A program made the translations under genes and the position numbers. A DNA stretch of 64,000 bases from Clostridia bacterium. Its GTDB lineage: Bacteria > Bacillota > Clostridia > TANB77 > CAG-508. The notes under the pieces are model-generated. The model saw nothing but the letters and a program-made list of their open reading frames with translations, made no database searches and was not told the origin of the DNA. Within the stretch, counting starts at the first letter, position 1. Each line of letters opens with the position of its first letter. The DNA lies in the NCBI GenBank assembly GCA_017404545.1, contig JAFRCC010000018.1:496001-560000 (forward strand), read 5' to 3'. Below are positions 8,955-17,673 of the stretch, one piece after another.

Positions 8955-9866
8955 TTAACAGTTCTCATATACATATTTTTTCCACCGTCTACAATTTTTA
9001 AGTATTTCATTTTTTTTCCACTCCGGAAATCTATCATTTAATTTTTGCCATGTTAAGTTTAATAAATCTTTCCTTGTTGATTTTTCACTTACTTTTACCA
9101 TTCTAAACAATGAACTGCATAATAATAATCGAGTATATGTATACTCTAATTCGGACTTATATTGATCATATAATCCTGATACTTTATAGTATTCAATGAC
9201 ATTATCAAGTACAGTGAATATCTCTTTTGTCTTTTCATTTTGGCTATTTGAAATTGAGTTATCTCTCTGCACATAATGTACATATGCTTTTTTTACAAAG
9301 TCAACTTTATTGTATAGTGGAAGCATCTTATAAAAGAATTCAACATCTTCATATCTTAATCCTTTAGGGAATTCAATTTTTACATTATCTATTATACTTC
9401 GTCTTATTATTTTATTCCAGGCGACAACTCTTGCATATATAAACATCTCTCTTTTGTTATTATATATTTTTCCTGTATCAATTTTAGTCTTATTTGGATA
9501 TTCCCATATAAAATCACACTCAACCATATCGCTATTTTCTTCTTTTGCTTTACTATACATTTTCTCGTACATATCAAGTTCAACATAATCATCAGAATCC
9601 AGAAAAGCTATATACTCACCAGTAGCATAGGGAATTCCATAATTTCTGGCATCTGAAAGACCACCATTTTCTTTATCAAACACTTTTATAATATTTGGAT
9701 ATTTTTTTTCATATATTCTCAGTATCTCTCCCGAGTTATCTGTAGAGCCATCATTTACAGCAATTATTTCTATATCTTGCAATGTTTGATTTACTAGTGA
9801 ATCTAAACACCTAATTAGATATTTTTCAACATTATATACTGGTACTATAATACTTACTTTTGGCAT
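8955..9866 (-). CDS. GT2 family glycosyltransferase
   Basis: The N-terminus is a GT-A fold: VSIIVPVYNVEKYL, IIAVNDGSTDNS and FLDSDDYVE, the last supplying the metal-binding acidic pair near residue 95. A short C-terminal helical region follows, with no membrane segments. The start is an ATG with a GAGGAG site. The 303 residues match ordinary EpsJ/WcaA-like enzymes. It lies 12 bases downstream of the DHHW gene and probably shares its transcript. It would add one residue of the repeat unit; donor and linkage are unknown. Confidence 0.9.
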   Translation of the reverse strand: MPKVSIIVPVYNVEKYLIRCLDSLVNQTLQDIEIIAVNDGSTDNSGEILRIYEKKYPNIIKVFDKENGGLSDARNYGIPYATGEYIAFLDSDDYVELDMYEKMYSKAKEENSDMVECDFIWEYPNKTKIDTGKIYNNKREMFIYARVVAWNKIIRRSIIDNVKIEFPKGLRYEDVEFFYKMLPLYNKVDFVKKAYVHYVQRDNSISNSQNEKTKEIFTVLDNVIEYYKVSGLYDQYKSELEYTYTRLLLCSSLFRMVKVSEKSTRKDLLNLTWQKLNDRFPEWKKNEILKNCRRWKKYVYENC

Positions 9867-9878
9867 ATTTCATCTCCT

Positions 9879-11033
9879 CTAATCTATTTTGAATTTAATA
9901 TTTTTATAATACATATGATTCCCAATAACCAAAACCTTTGTTATATCATTATTTTTTATAAATTCATTTATGTTAAAGCTCTCATTCAGTTGAGATTCAT
10001 AATATCTCATATCTACAATATATGTGTTATAAAATTTACTTGCAATTAATTTGTTAATCGCATTTGAATATGAATTTGATAATACTAATATATTTTCGCA
10101 TTCTTCGTTGTCGCTTACACAAAAATTAACTATTCCATAATCGCTTCCATAAAAATCTGCATAATAGTTTTCGAACTCTACATCCCTTATAATATTTCCC
10201 GATGCAAAATTCTCTTCATCTCCATAATCCGGAACTTCCTGAAAATTTATTTGGACACTCATCTCCGGATATGAATAATCATAAGCTTCAAATTCATCAT
10301 ATATTTCAGTATCTCCTATAGCTCTTGCTTTTGATCCCCAAAATTTTAGATTATCAAATTTAAGTAATCTAGGTTTTTCTTCAATATCTTCTTGGCCTAA
10401 CAAATGCATAATGTCAACATATCCATCATATTGGCCATCTTTATCCCAATGATGATCCGTTTTGTAGAAACTTTTCTTATAATCATCATATGTATTAATT
10501 TTCGTTGAACTCATAAATTTAATATTTTTATCTAGCCTTTTCCTAAACAATTCATCATATTTCTCTCTTCCAATTACTATATCATCAGTCACTATATTAT
10601 ATACATAAAAATCCACACTACTATTTTGATTATAAACATGATTTATGGAATCGATAATCTCCCCATATGTATCTTTAAACTCATCAAATTCTGCTAACTT
10701 ATATACCATGTAATCCGTGTTAGCTAATCTATATATACCTTTTCCCATTGGAATAAGGTTAATTAAATTGGACTTTTCTATAAGCTTCATGGATACATTA
10801 ATTGTTTTATTTTTACATCTATTATACATTTTTTTTAGTGTATCTCCACCTATAAACTGATCCTCTAACCATTGATTAATACCTTCATTCAAAGCAGTTA
10901 ATTCTATATCCGATTTTTTAAACAATGCTCTGTTCTCTGTTAGCGATATATCTTTATCCTTTCTGATTAATATAGAAATTGGAACTAACAATAATATTAT
11001 TGATATACTCACCGCAAAAATCTTATCTCTCAT
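9879..11033 (-). CDS. DHHW/AlgX-like SGNH-type protein partner of an MBOAT acetyltransferase
   Basis: One N-terminal membrane segment (residues 3-20) anchors an extracytoplasmic domain. The diagnostic motif KTDHHWDKDG near the middle defines the DHHW family, related to AlgJ/AlgX proteins that complete O-acetylation of exported polysaccharides. An ATG at 11054 is possible, but the one at 11033 has a GGGAGAG site at good distance and begins right before the membrane segment. The MBOAT gene lies just upstream with a gap of about 25 bases. Family knowledge places this protein outside the membrane, accepting acetyl groups from the MBOAT and moving them to the glycan. Confidence 0.85.
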   Translation of the reverse strand: MRDKIFAVSISIILLLVPISILIRKDKDISLTENRALFKKSDIELTALNEGINQWLEDQFIGGDTLKKMYNRCKNKTINVSMKLIEKSNLINLIPMGKGIYRLANTDYMVYKLAEFDEFKDTYGEIIDSINHVYNQNSSVDFYVYNIVTDDIVIGREKYDELFRKRLDKNIKFMSSTKINTYDDYKKSFYKTDHHWDKDGQYDGYVDIMHLLGQEDIEEKPRLLKFDNLKFWGSKARAIGDTEIYDEFEAYDYSYPEMSVQINFQEVPDYGDEENFASGNIIRDVEFENYYADFYGSDYGIVNFCVSDNEECENILVLSNSYSNAINKLIASKFYNTYIVDMRYYESQLNESFNINEFIKNNDITKVLVIGNHMYYKNIKFKID

Positions 11034-11057
11034 ATATAATTTTCTCTCCCACATTCT

Positions 11058-12455
11058 CTAAAATCTAAAATATATAAATGGATTATAACTAAGACTAAGT
11101 ATAAATACTATTGTAATTCCAAAAATAATAACTAAACCAACATCGCTTATATATAGTCCTACATTTTTCATTTTAGAAATAATCTTGTCCTTAATCTTTT
11201 TTACAATAGGTGTACACCCTATAAGACCCAAAATAAAAAATGGAACAACATATACTATTTCACCATTGTTTCCTATAAATTCTACCCAATCAGATTTCTT
11301 AAACATTATCACTGCTTTAAATATATAAATTATTCCGTGAATATCTTCAACCCTAAATATAATCCATCCATATAAAATCAACACTATTGAATATACATGT
11401 GCAACAATACTTGGTAGCTTTTCTATAATTTTATGTATCCAAATTTTTTCTACCACTAATATAATCGCAAAATACAATCCCCATAGAATAAAATTCCAAT
11501 TTGCTCCATGCCAAAATCCAGTAAGCATCCATACAACTAAAATATTTCTTAGCCATTTTATTTTACTACATCTATTTCCGCCTAAAGGTATGTATACATA
11601 TTCTCTAAACCACGAAGATAGTGATATATGCCACCTTCTCCAAAAATCAGTAATGCTTTTAGCAGTATATGGATAATTGAAATTTTCCAAAAAATGAAAA
11701 CCAAATATCTTTCCAAGTCCAATTGCCATATCGCTATATCCAGAAAAATCGAAATAAATTTGCAAAGCATACGCTATAGCACCAATCAAAATAAGACCAC
11801 TACCTAATTCAAAAAAATTCATATTAAATATTGTATCAGCTAAAATAGCAACATTATTCGCTATAATTACCTTTTTCCCTAATCCGATTATAAACTTTCT
11901 TAAGCCTTCTGCAACATCACTCCAGCTCTGTTTTCTTGATTTTAAATCATCTTCAACCGTCTTATAGTTCACGATAGGTCCAGCAATTAATTGTGGAAAT
12001 AAAACAATATACGTCGCTAAATTAATTATATTTTTTTGTGGTTTTACTCCTCCTTTATACACGTCAATTATATATGACATTATCTGAAAAGTATAAAAGC
12101 TTATACCTATTGGTAATGTCAGGTTTAATGGAGCTAAGCTTATATGAAACAGAGCATTTCCCGTACATATAAAAAAATTTACATATTTAAATAAACATAA
12201 CAATCCTATATTAAAAACAATAGCTAGTATAAGTACGCACTTTCTTCTTTTCATAAATAATGCTAATACGTAATTTACAACTATTGACAAAATCATTATC
12301 CCAAAGTATTTCGTCTCCCCTAGGGTATAAAATATCATCGACATAACAAGCAAAACAATATTTTTTAATGTAATTTTGTCTTTTGGAATAATAAAATACA
12401 ATATCAATGTTATTGGCAAAAAAACAAATAAAAATGAAAAACTGCTAAAAACCAT
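11058..12455 (-). CDS. MBOAT family O-acyltransferase (AlgI/DltB-like)
   Basis: This 465-residue polytopic protein begins VFSSFSFLFVFLPITLILYF, as AlgI-like proteins do. It has the MBOAT core FWRRWHISLSSWFREYVYIP near residue 270 and the active-site histidine element GFWHGANWNFILWG near residue 320. It should pass acetyl groups from cytoplasmic donors across the membrane. The DHHW partner follows directly and a GT2 gene precedes it by 22 bases, so acetylation of the polysaccharide made here is the natural role. DltB (alanylation of teichoic acid) is less likely because dltA, dltC and dltD are absent and the partner is DHHW-type. Confidence 0.93.
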   Translation of the reverse strand: MVFSSFSFLFVFLPITLILYFIIPKDKITLKNIVLLVMSMIFYTLGETKYFGIMILSIVVNYVLALFMKRRKCVLILAIVFNIGLLCLFKYVNFFICTGNALFHISLAPLNLTLPIGISFYTFQIMSYIIDVYKGGVKPQKNIINLATYIVLFPQLIAGPIVNYKTVEDDLKSRKQSWSDVAEGLRKFIIGLGKKVIIANNVAILADTIFNMNFFELGSGLILIGAIAYALQIYFDFSGYSDMAIGLGKIFGFHFLENFNYPYTAKSITDFWRRWHISLSSWFREYVYIPLGGNRCSKIKWLRNILVVWMLTGFWHGANWNFILWGLYFAIILVVEKIWIHKIIEKLPSIVAHVYSIVLILYGWIIFRVEDIHGIIYIFKAVIMFKKSDWVEFIGNNGEIVYVVPFFILGLIGCTPIVKKIKDKIISKMKNVGLYISDVGLVIIFGITIVFILSLSYNPFIYFRF

Positions 12456-12477
12456 TGTTGATCCTCCAATATTTATA

Positions 12478-13422
12478 CTATCTTAATTTTAAATACAACT
12501 TAACATTAAATCTTAAAATAATTCTCTTTATTAACTGTTTTATATTTCTTACCTTTATGCTCTTAAAAACTTTCCTCTTTTTTAGCTCATCAATGTATAA
12601 TTTCTGTTTTTTACCAGAAAGATTGTCCGCTTCTAAAATAATATTATTTGCGCAATACATCTTCACATTTTCTTTAGTTTTATCATTTAAGTTATACTTT
12701 TCTATTTCTTCCATTATGTAATCGTAATGCTCAATTATATCCATAGATTTTTGGTAAATACGCTCATCGTCGTTTCCTCTAGTTATACTTTTATCTGTTT
12801 GAACATAATAGTATCCACACACATCGGTTGAACATATTTTTTCTGCCTTTAATATAATTAAAATAGTTCTTGCAAAATCCTCGTGAACCTTCCCTTCAGG
12901 ATAAGAAAAATTATTTTTAATTAAAAATTGCTTTTTATATAAATATAGCCATGGAACCTGTAGCATAACGTCATTTGCGAACATTGCATTGAAAGCTTCT
13001 TGTCCATTCAAAAGCCTAAATGTCTCTCCGTTAAAATATTCAAGTACGTTACCACTTTTATCTACTGATACAGCTTTGTACTTAATAAGATCATAATCCT
13101 GTTCAAAATACATTTGAAGATTTTCTATCAAATTTGTATCTACATAATCATCGGCATCAATAAAGCATATATACTCACCTTTTGCTTCGTTAATCCCTAA
13201 ATTTCTTGCAGCAGAAACGCCTTTATTTTGAATATTTATTAGCCTTATTCTTTTGTCATTTTTTGAACATTCTTTTATTACATTTAATGAATTATCTGTA
13301 GATCCATCATTTATAACTATAATTTCTATTTTGTCGTATGTTTGTTCTATAACGGATTTTAAACATTTTTCTATCTGTTTTTCTGCATTATATACTGGAA
13401 TTATTACACTTATAAGTTTCAT
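12478..13422 (-). CDS. GT2 family glycosyltransferase
   Basis: The GT-A domain is clear: ISVIIPVYNAEKQIEKCL, IIVINDGSTDNSL, NKGVSAARNLG and the acidic pair in FIDADDYVD. The C-terminal 100 residues are charged and helical with no membrane segment. It lies 10 bases downstream of a GT4 gene and 22 upstream of the MBOAT gene. It is a cytoplasmic transferase for the surface glycan, substrate unknown. It resembles the GT2 at 8955 in its catalytic half but differs in the C-terminal half, so the two are unlikely to be recent duplicates. Confidence 0.9.
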   Translation of the reverse strand: MKLISVIIPVYNAEKQIEKCLKSVIEQTYDKIEIIVINDGSTDNSLNVIKECSKNDKRIRLINIQNKGVSAARNLGINEAKGEYICFIDADDYVDTNLIENLQMYFEQDYDLIKYKAVSVDKSGNVLEYFNGETFRLLNGQEAFNAMFANDVMLQVPWLYLYKKQFLIKNNFSYPEGKVHEDFARTILIILKAEKICSTDVCGYYYVQTDKSITRGNDDERIYQKSMDIIEHYDYIMEEIEKYNLNDKTKENVKMYCANNIILEADNLSGKKQKLYIDELKKRKVFKSIKVRNIKQLIKRIILRFNVKLYLKLR

Positions 13423-13432
13423 TACTCACCTT

Positions 13433-14524
13433 CTAATCAATTAAATTATTTATCTTTTTTATAATATCATCGTTATATTCTTGTGCATTAAATTCATCTT
13501 TTATTTTATAACGATTTTTTATAAATCCTTTCATAGCTTCATATATAGAATGTTCATCTTTATCTGTAACGATTCCATATTTTCCATTTATAAGAGCCTC
13601 GCTATCTGCAACTCTAGTTGTAATTATTGGCAATCCTAATATCAAAGCTTCGATGTATACAATCGCAAATCCTTCGTGCTCTGAAGTTAAAACTAGGCAA
13701 TCAGAAAGTTTGAAATACGGATATGGATTTTTTTTCTTCCCTAAAAATACAATCTGTCTATCTAGTTTCTTTTCATTTACCATATTCTTATACATTTCTG
13801 AATCTTTTCCATCACCAATAATTAATGCTCTAAATTCTATATTATCATTCTTTAACAATTCACAAGCATTAATTAATCTAGATATTTTTTTATCATACTC
13901 TGTATGACGACCTACAAATAGAAACGTAGTTATATCACTTTTTTTACAGTCTTCTATTCTTTCTTGAGATTTTTCTATTATTTGTTCATAATTTACAAGG
14001 TTATATATGGTTATTCTCTCATTTTTCATTGTGGTTCCCAAAGCTTCTTCAAAGTTGTTTCTCATACTATTTGAAACAAATACAATTTTTCTAAATTTAT
14101 CTGCATTTATTTCGTTAAAAAATTTTGCATACTCATCCTTATTATTTTCAAATACCAACATGTACTCATTATGAACCCATAAAATACTATTATCTGATGC
14201 CGTTCTTGCTACAAAAGAGCTAGGCAAAGAATATGTAGCATATGAAATTGCACAATCAAATTTTTTCTTATATTTCATTATAAATTTAAACCTTAAAAAT
14301 GCATTGCTAATCTTAGCAAGAATCTTTATTTTATTGTAGCTTGGTGAATATTCTATAATTTTAACTTTGCTATCTATTTCATCAAGAAAAATTCCTTGCT
14401 TTTTCTCCAATACCAATGTAATATTATATTTTTCAGATGATGCTAATTTATTTATTAAAGTTACTAATGCGGTTTCTATTCCACCAATATCTAAGGAATA
14501 CGCCGCAAATAACAATTTCTTCAT
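13433..14524 (-). CDS. GT4 family glycosyltransferase
   Basis: The N-terminus KKLLFAAYSLDIGGIETALV has the GGxE loop of GT4 enzymes. The C-terminal Rossmann half has FVGRHTEYDKK and the donor-site motif SEHEGFAIVYIEALILGLP. A TTG one codon earlier is possible, but the ATG at 14524 has a GAGGGAGA site at better spacing. This is a complete, canonical version of the fold that is broken at its start in the gene at 7757. It lies 12 bases downstream of the HD-domain gene. It probably acts early in glycan assembly, but that is inference. Confidence 0.9.
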   Translation of the reverse strand: MKKLLFAAYSLDIGGIETALVTLINKLASSEKYNITLVLEKKQGIFLDEIDSKVKIIEYSPSYNKIKILAKISNAFLRFKFIMKYKKKFDCAISYATYSLPSSFVARTASDNSILWVHNEYMLVFENNKDEYAKFFNEINADKFRKIVFVSNSMRNNFEEALGTTMKNERITIYNLVNYEQIIEKSQERIEDCKKSDITTFLFVGRHTEYDKKISRLINACELLKNDNIEFRALIIGDGKDSEMYKNMVNEKKLDRQIVFLGKKKNPYPYFKLSDCLVLTSEHEGFAIVYIEALILGLPIITTRVADSEALINGKYGIVTDKDEHSIYEAMKGFIKNRYKIKDEFNAQEYNDDIIKKINNLID

Positions 14525-14539
14525 CAAGAATCTCCCTCA

Positions 14540-15307
14540 TTAAACTAATTTTTCATCTATAAATCGATTCGCTATATCTGTAATTTCTTTGGCAGTTTTT
14601 ATTGTATCTTCTCTTTCAAAGTTCGCCATTGTATACATTTTTCTTATGTAATCCTTTTCTCTTAACAATTTATAACTATCTTTAAAGTTAAAATCATACA
14701 CGTAGGTCATATGAGCAATCCATCTGTCACCTATTGTTTGAATCTTTTGATAATCTAAATAATGCTCCTCTTTAAATTCTCTTACAATTTCATCTGAAAA
14801 AGTTTGGTCCTCTAATGTGTTTGTACCATACGTATTTATTGTTTTATCTGTTAGTAACACATGATAGATATCTAATTTGTCACTATCTCTAATTATTTTA
14901 CAATGCAATAAATCGTGTTCAGACAATCCCTCCTCTATAGCTTTTCTGTTGTGATTTATTACAGCAAGTCTTATTGTATTGTAGTACATTTCATCAATAT
15001 TAAATTTCTCAATTAAACCATCTTCAAATAGTATTTTTACTCCATACTCACCATGGTTTATACTATCTCTATCCACAAACGTATTGAATCTTCTTACCTG
15101 TTCGAATCTTCCAATATCATGAAAAATTCCAATTAATTCTGCAAGTTCAATATCTTCCTTTGGTAAACCTAAAGATGTTGCTATCTGTTTACTTATCTCT
15201 GCAACTCTTAAAATATGGTTATATTTTAAGGCTATTTTTCCATCGTCTAAATCGTAATTACTAACGTATTCTCTAAAAATATTCTTTGCGTTTTCTATAT
15301 CTATCAT
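14540..15307 (-). CDS. HD-domain metal-dependent phosphohydrolase-like protein
   Basis: HD-superfamily motifs are present: a histidine in YNHILRVAEI (near residue 27), the HD pair in GIFHDIGRFEQ (near 67), AVINHNRK and a final aspartate in IRDSDKLDIYH. These are the metal ligands of nucleotidase and phosphodiesterase HD domains. The protein is 255 residues with no other domain, so it is probably a soluble hydrolase of a phosphorylated nucleotide or metabolite. It does not look like a relA/spoT synthetase or a tRNA nucleotidyltransferase. It leads the glycosyltransferase run by position, but a direct role in glycan synthesis is not shown. The start is ATG with an AGAGGA site. Confidence 0.8.
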   Translation of the reverse strand: MIDIENAKNIFREYVSNYDLDDGKIALKYNHILRVAEISKQIATSLGLPKEDIELAELIGIFHDIGRFEQVRRFNTFVDRDSINHGEYGVKILFEDGLIEKFNIDEMYYNTIRLAVINHNRKAIEEGLSEHDLLHCKIIRDSDKLDIYHVLLTDKTINTYGTNTLEDQTFSDEIVREFKEEHYLDYQKIQTIGDRWIAHMTYVYDFNFKDSYKLLREKDYIRKMYTMANFEREDTIKTAKEITDIANRFIDEKLV

Positions 15308-15332
15308 TTTACAATCCTCTTACCCCTATGCT

Positions 15333-16064
15333 TTACATTTTCTTTTTACTTGTTACTACACCAGATACATTACTTTTTCCTATGGCATATTGTCCAACAT
15401 ATTTCTCATTACCATCTTCACTCAAATATAATTCGTAATTTATATACTTTGTTCCTGCAGCTGTGTCATATTCAATATCCTTAGCAACTGGCACTGAAGT
15501 ACCTCTATCTGAATACTTAACAATATATTTTCCATCGCTATATTTCATTACATCACCATAGTCTGCGTTTTCTCTTAATACTACACCAAATAATGTATAT
15601 ACAATGTTATTAATTTCATCCACAGAAAATGTTGCCGTACCATTGCCTGCATGTGCTCTTCTATTCGTATCTATTACTACATAATCTTCATTTAACGCAT
15701 TATACACAATTGCAAGGTACTGCTCTGTTGTTAATTCTGCTCCATTATCAAAAGGCTCCGTATCAATTAATATATTTAAAATTGCCTCATCTGATATATC
15801 CATCTTTTTTACACCGCTGTATAATACTTCTGAATCCTCATCTGGATTATTTAATTGTATCTCCTCTTCTTCATTTGTATTTTTTATTGTTTCAGTAGTA
15901 GATTTGTTTTGAACTGCTTCGTGGTCTGCATTTTTCTTATTTAACCCAAACCAGTCTAATTTAACACCAGCAAAAACCAGTGTTCCAACTACTATTATTA
16001 CTAAAAAAAATATTATTTTATTTGAGCCACTATTGTATTCTCGTTTTTCTTCTCTTCTGCTCAT
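15333..16064 (-). CDS. Unknown membrane-anchored extracytoplasmic protein
   Basis: I do not recognise a family. Basic residues (MSRREEKREY) precede one membrane segment at about residues 17-36, then an acidic, Asn/Glu-rich linker (about 45-85) and a compact domain of about 150 residues with repeated Tyr and Asp. The layout suggests a type II membrane protein whose domain faces the wall. It has no cysteines or catalytic signature that I can see. A good GGAGGT site precedes the ATG. It may be the first gene of the polysaccharide operon, as a promoter-like sequence lies just upstream. Confidence 0.65.
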   Translation of the reverse strand: MSRREEKREYNSGSNKIIFFLVIIVVGTLVFAGVKLDWFGLNKKNADHEAVQNKSTTETIKNTNEEEEIQLNNPDEDSEVLYSGVKKMDISDEAILNILIDTEPFDNGAELTTEQYLAIVYNALNEDYVVIDTNRRAHAGNGTATFSVDEINNIVYTLFGVVLRENADYGDVMKYSDGKYIVKYSDRGTSVPVAKDIEYDTAAGTKYINYELYLSEDGNEKYVGQYAIGKSNVSGVVTSKKKM

Positions 16065-16129
16065 ACACTACCTCCTAAAAATTGTAATCTTCCTTGCAAG
16101 AGCTAAAAGTCATTTAATTCTTTTTCCTT

Positions 16130-16158
16130 ATTTTAACATTCATTAGCTTTATAAACAA
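16130..16158 (-). promoter_or_regulatory. Putative sigma-A promoter for the polysaccharide locus
   Basis: Read on the minus strand, TTGTTT (16153-16158) and TAAAAT (16130-16135) are separated by exactly 17 bases, about 65 bases upstream of the start at 16064. The -35 is imperfect and the region is AT-rich, so support is moderate. Confidence 0.45.
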
Positions 16159-16198
16159 TATTTTTTTGCACAATAGCGGGCAATGTTTGCGAAGCCTT

Positions 16199-16236
16199 TA
16201 TATTATATGGATTCCAAAGGAATCTCCTATAATATA
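16199..16236. repeat. Long AT-rich palindrome in the spacer upstream of 16064
   Basis: Arms of about 17 bases (16199-16215 and 16219-16236) form a hairpin around a three-base loop, with a GGATTCC/GGAATC core. It directly follows the probable terminator of the lytic transglycosylase gene. It lacks a T tract on the minus strand, so it may be a second, weaker stop signal or a small mobile palindrome. Confidence 0.45.
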
Positions 16237-16270
16237 AAAAATGCCTTAAATTTTTATTTCAAGACATTTT
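16235..16270 (-). terminator. Terminator after the lytic transglycosylase gene
   Basis: On the minus strand a 13-14 base stem with one or two wobble pairs (16256-16269 with 16239-16251) is followed by a run of T. It starts 13 bases after the stop of the transglycosylase gene. Confidence 0.65.
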
Positions 16271-16282
16271 CTGATTTTAATA

Positions 16283-16864
16283 TTATCCGTTACTTTTGCT
16301 ACCATACAAATTCTCATATATTCCATAATCTCTTATAATTTTTCTTACATAATTATTCGTTTCTTTGTACGGAATTTGCTCTATATTAGAACCATCTGGC
16401 TTTATTATTCCAGTTTGAATCCACTTATCTACAGTACCAATTCCTGCATTATATGCAGCAACTGCAATATAGTAATTTCCATATTTATTTAATAATTCCG
16501 ATAAATATTTAGTTCCAATTTTTATATTTGTTTCTGCATCGAAAAGCATATCAGATTCAAAGTTTTCCTCTGCCATTATATTACTAGCTACTTCTTCTGC
16601 AGTTGTATCCATTAATTGCATTATACCTTTTGCATTGCTATTTGAAACAACATTTTTATTAAAATTACTTTCTGCCTTAATTACAGCAAAAATAAGAAGT
16701 GGATCCACACCATACTCTTCAGCATATTTAACTACAAATTCTGCATACGTTTTTGGATACATTTTTTTCATAATAAACTTCTGTATTCCTAACACCTTTG
16801 TTGCTCCCAAAATTACTGCAACTATTAAAAATACTAAAAAAATATTTTTAATTGTTTTTGGCAT
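16283..16864 (-). CDS. Membrane-anchored lytic transglycosylase (SLT domain)
   Basis: After one N-terminal membrane segment comes a family 1 lytic transglycosylase domain. VDPLLIFAVIKAESNF holds the catalytic glutamate (near residue 68), SNSNAKGIMQLM is the GLMQ-type motif, and AVAAYNAGIGTVDKWI is the AYNxG motif. It cleaves peptidoglycan glycan strands with formation of anhydro ends. An upstream start at 16900 exists, but the ATG at 16864 has an AGAGGAAGA site and leaves a normal signal anchor, so I chose it. It is divergent from the gene at 17047 and is followed by its own terminator, so it is likely a single-gene unit. Confidence 0.93.
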   Translation of the reverse strand: MPKTIKNIFLVFLIVAVILGATKVLGIQKFIMKKMYPKTYAEFVVKYAEEYGVDPLLIFAVIKAESNFNKNVVSNSNAKGIMQLMDTTAEEVASNIMAEENFESDMLFDAETNIKIGTKYLSELLNKYGNYYIAVAAYNAGIGTVDKWIQTGIIKPDGSNIEQIPYKETNNYVRKIIRDYGIYENLYGSKSNG

Positions 16865-17046
16865 AAGCAAATCTTCCTCTCTTTTGTATATTAAACACAT
16901 AATATTTTAAACTATATCAATGTTTTTTTTCAAGTAGATGCCTATAAATTTATAAAAATTCATACAATGGACACAAAGGAATAAATATATTTATAGGTGA
17001 ATTCTTTATAAAAACCTAAATATGATATACAAGGAATGGAATTTTT

Positions 17047-17562
17047 ATGAATAAAAAAATTAAAATTTTTCATATTACGAGTGCAATAATTGTAGCTCTG
17101 CTAGGTACATTACTTCATTTTACATATAATTTATCTGGAAATAATAACTTGGTTGCCCTATTCTCTTCTGTAAATGAAAGTACATGGGAACATTTAAAAC
17201 TGCTCTTCTTTCCAATGCTTTTAACTTCAATAGCTGGATACCTTTTTCTTTTTAAATCATTAAATGGTTATTGGTGCGCAAGAGCAATTGGTATCTCTAT
17301 ATCCCTTATATTTACAGTAGTGTTCTTTTATACATACTCTGGAATCTTAGGGAAAAACATTGCCTTTATTGATATTATCTCATTTTTTTTTAGTATTATT
17401 CTTGGAGAAATTTCTTCATACACGTTAATGAGAAATAATATTCCTTGCATAGAAAAATATGCTATTCTATTTCTAATAATACTTACTGTTTCTTTCGTTA
17501 TATTTACATTCAATCCACCAAATATTGGATTATTTATAGACCCTACAAAAATGGGTATATAA
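17047..17562 (+). CDS. Polytopic membrane protein, DUF6512-like
   Basis: The 171 residues form about five membrane segments. The conserved segment SVNESTWEHLKLLFFPM near residues 45-60 is what I associate with the DUF6512 family, found in Clostridia and of unknown function. The start has an AAGGAATGGA site. It is one of few plus-strand genes here and is bounded by a divergent gene on the left and a bidirectional terminator on the right, so it is monocistronic. Nothing in the sequence identifies a substrate. Confidence 0.7.
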   Translation: MNKKIKIFHITSAIIVALLGTLLHFTYNLSGNNNLVALFSSVNESTWEHLKLLFFPMLLTSIAGYLFLFKSLNGYWCARAIGISISLIFTVVFFYTYSGILGKNIAFIDIISFFFSIILGEISSYTLMRNNIPCIEKYAILFLIILTVSFVIFTFNPPNIGLFIDPTKMGI

Positions 17563-17621
17563 ATCGTACTAATCAAATTTTAAACACAAAATTTCCACTT
17601 TACTTCTTCTTAATTTCGGTT

Positions 17622-17664
17622 AAAAAAGATAAATAGTAATTATTTATTGCTATTTATCTTTTTT
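17622..17664. terminator. Bidirectional rho-independent terminator
   Basis: A perfect 15-base stem (AAAAAAGATAAATAG at 17622-17636 with 17650-17664) has an A run on one side and a T run on the other. It lies between convergent genes (17047 on plus and 17674 on minus) and can serve both. Confidence 0.9.
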
Positions 17665-17673
17665 ACACATATA

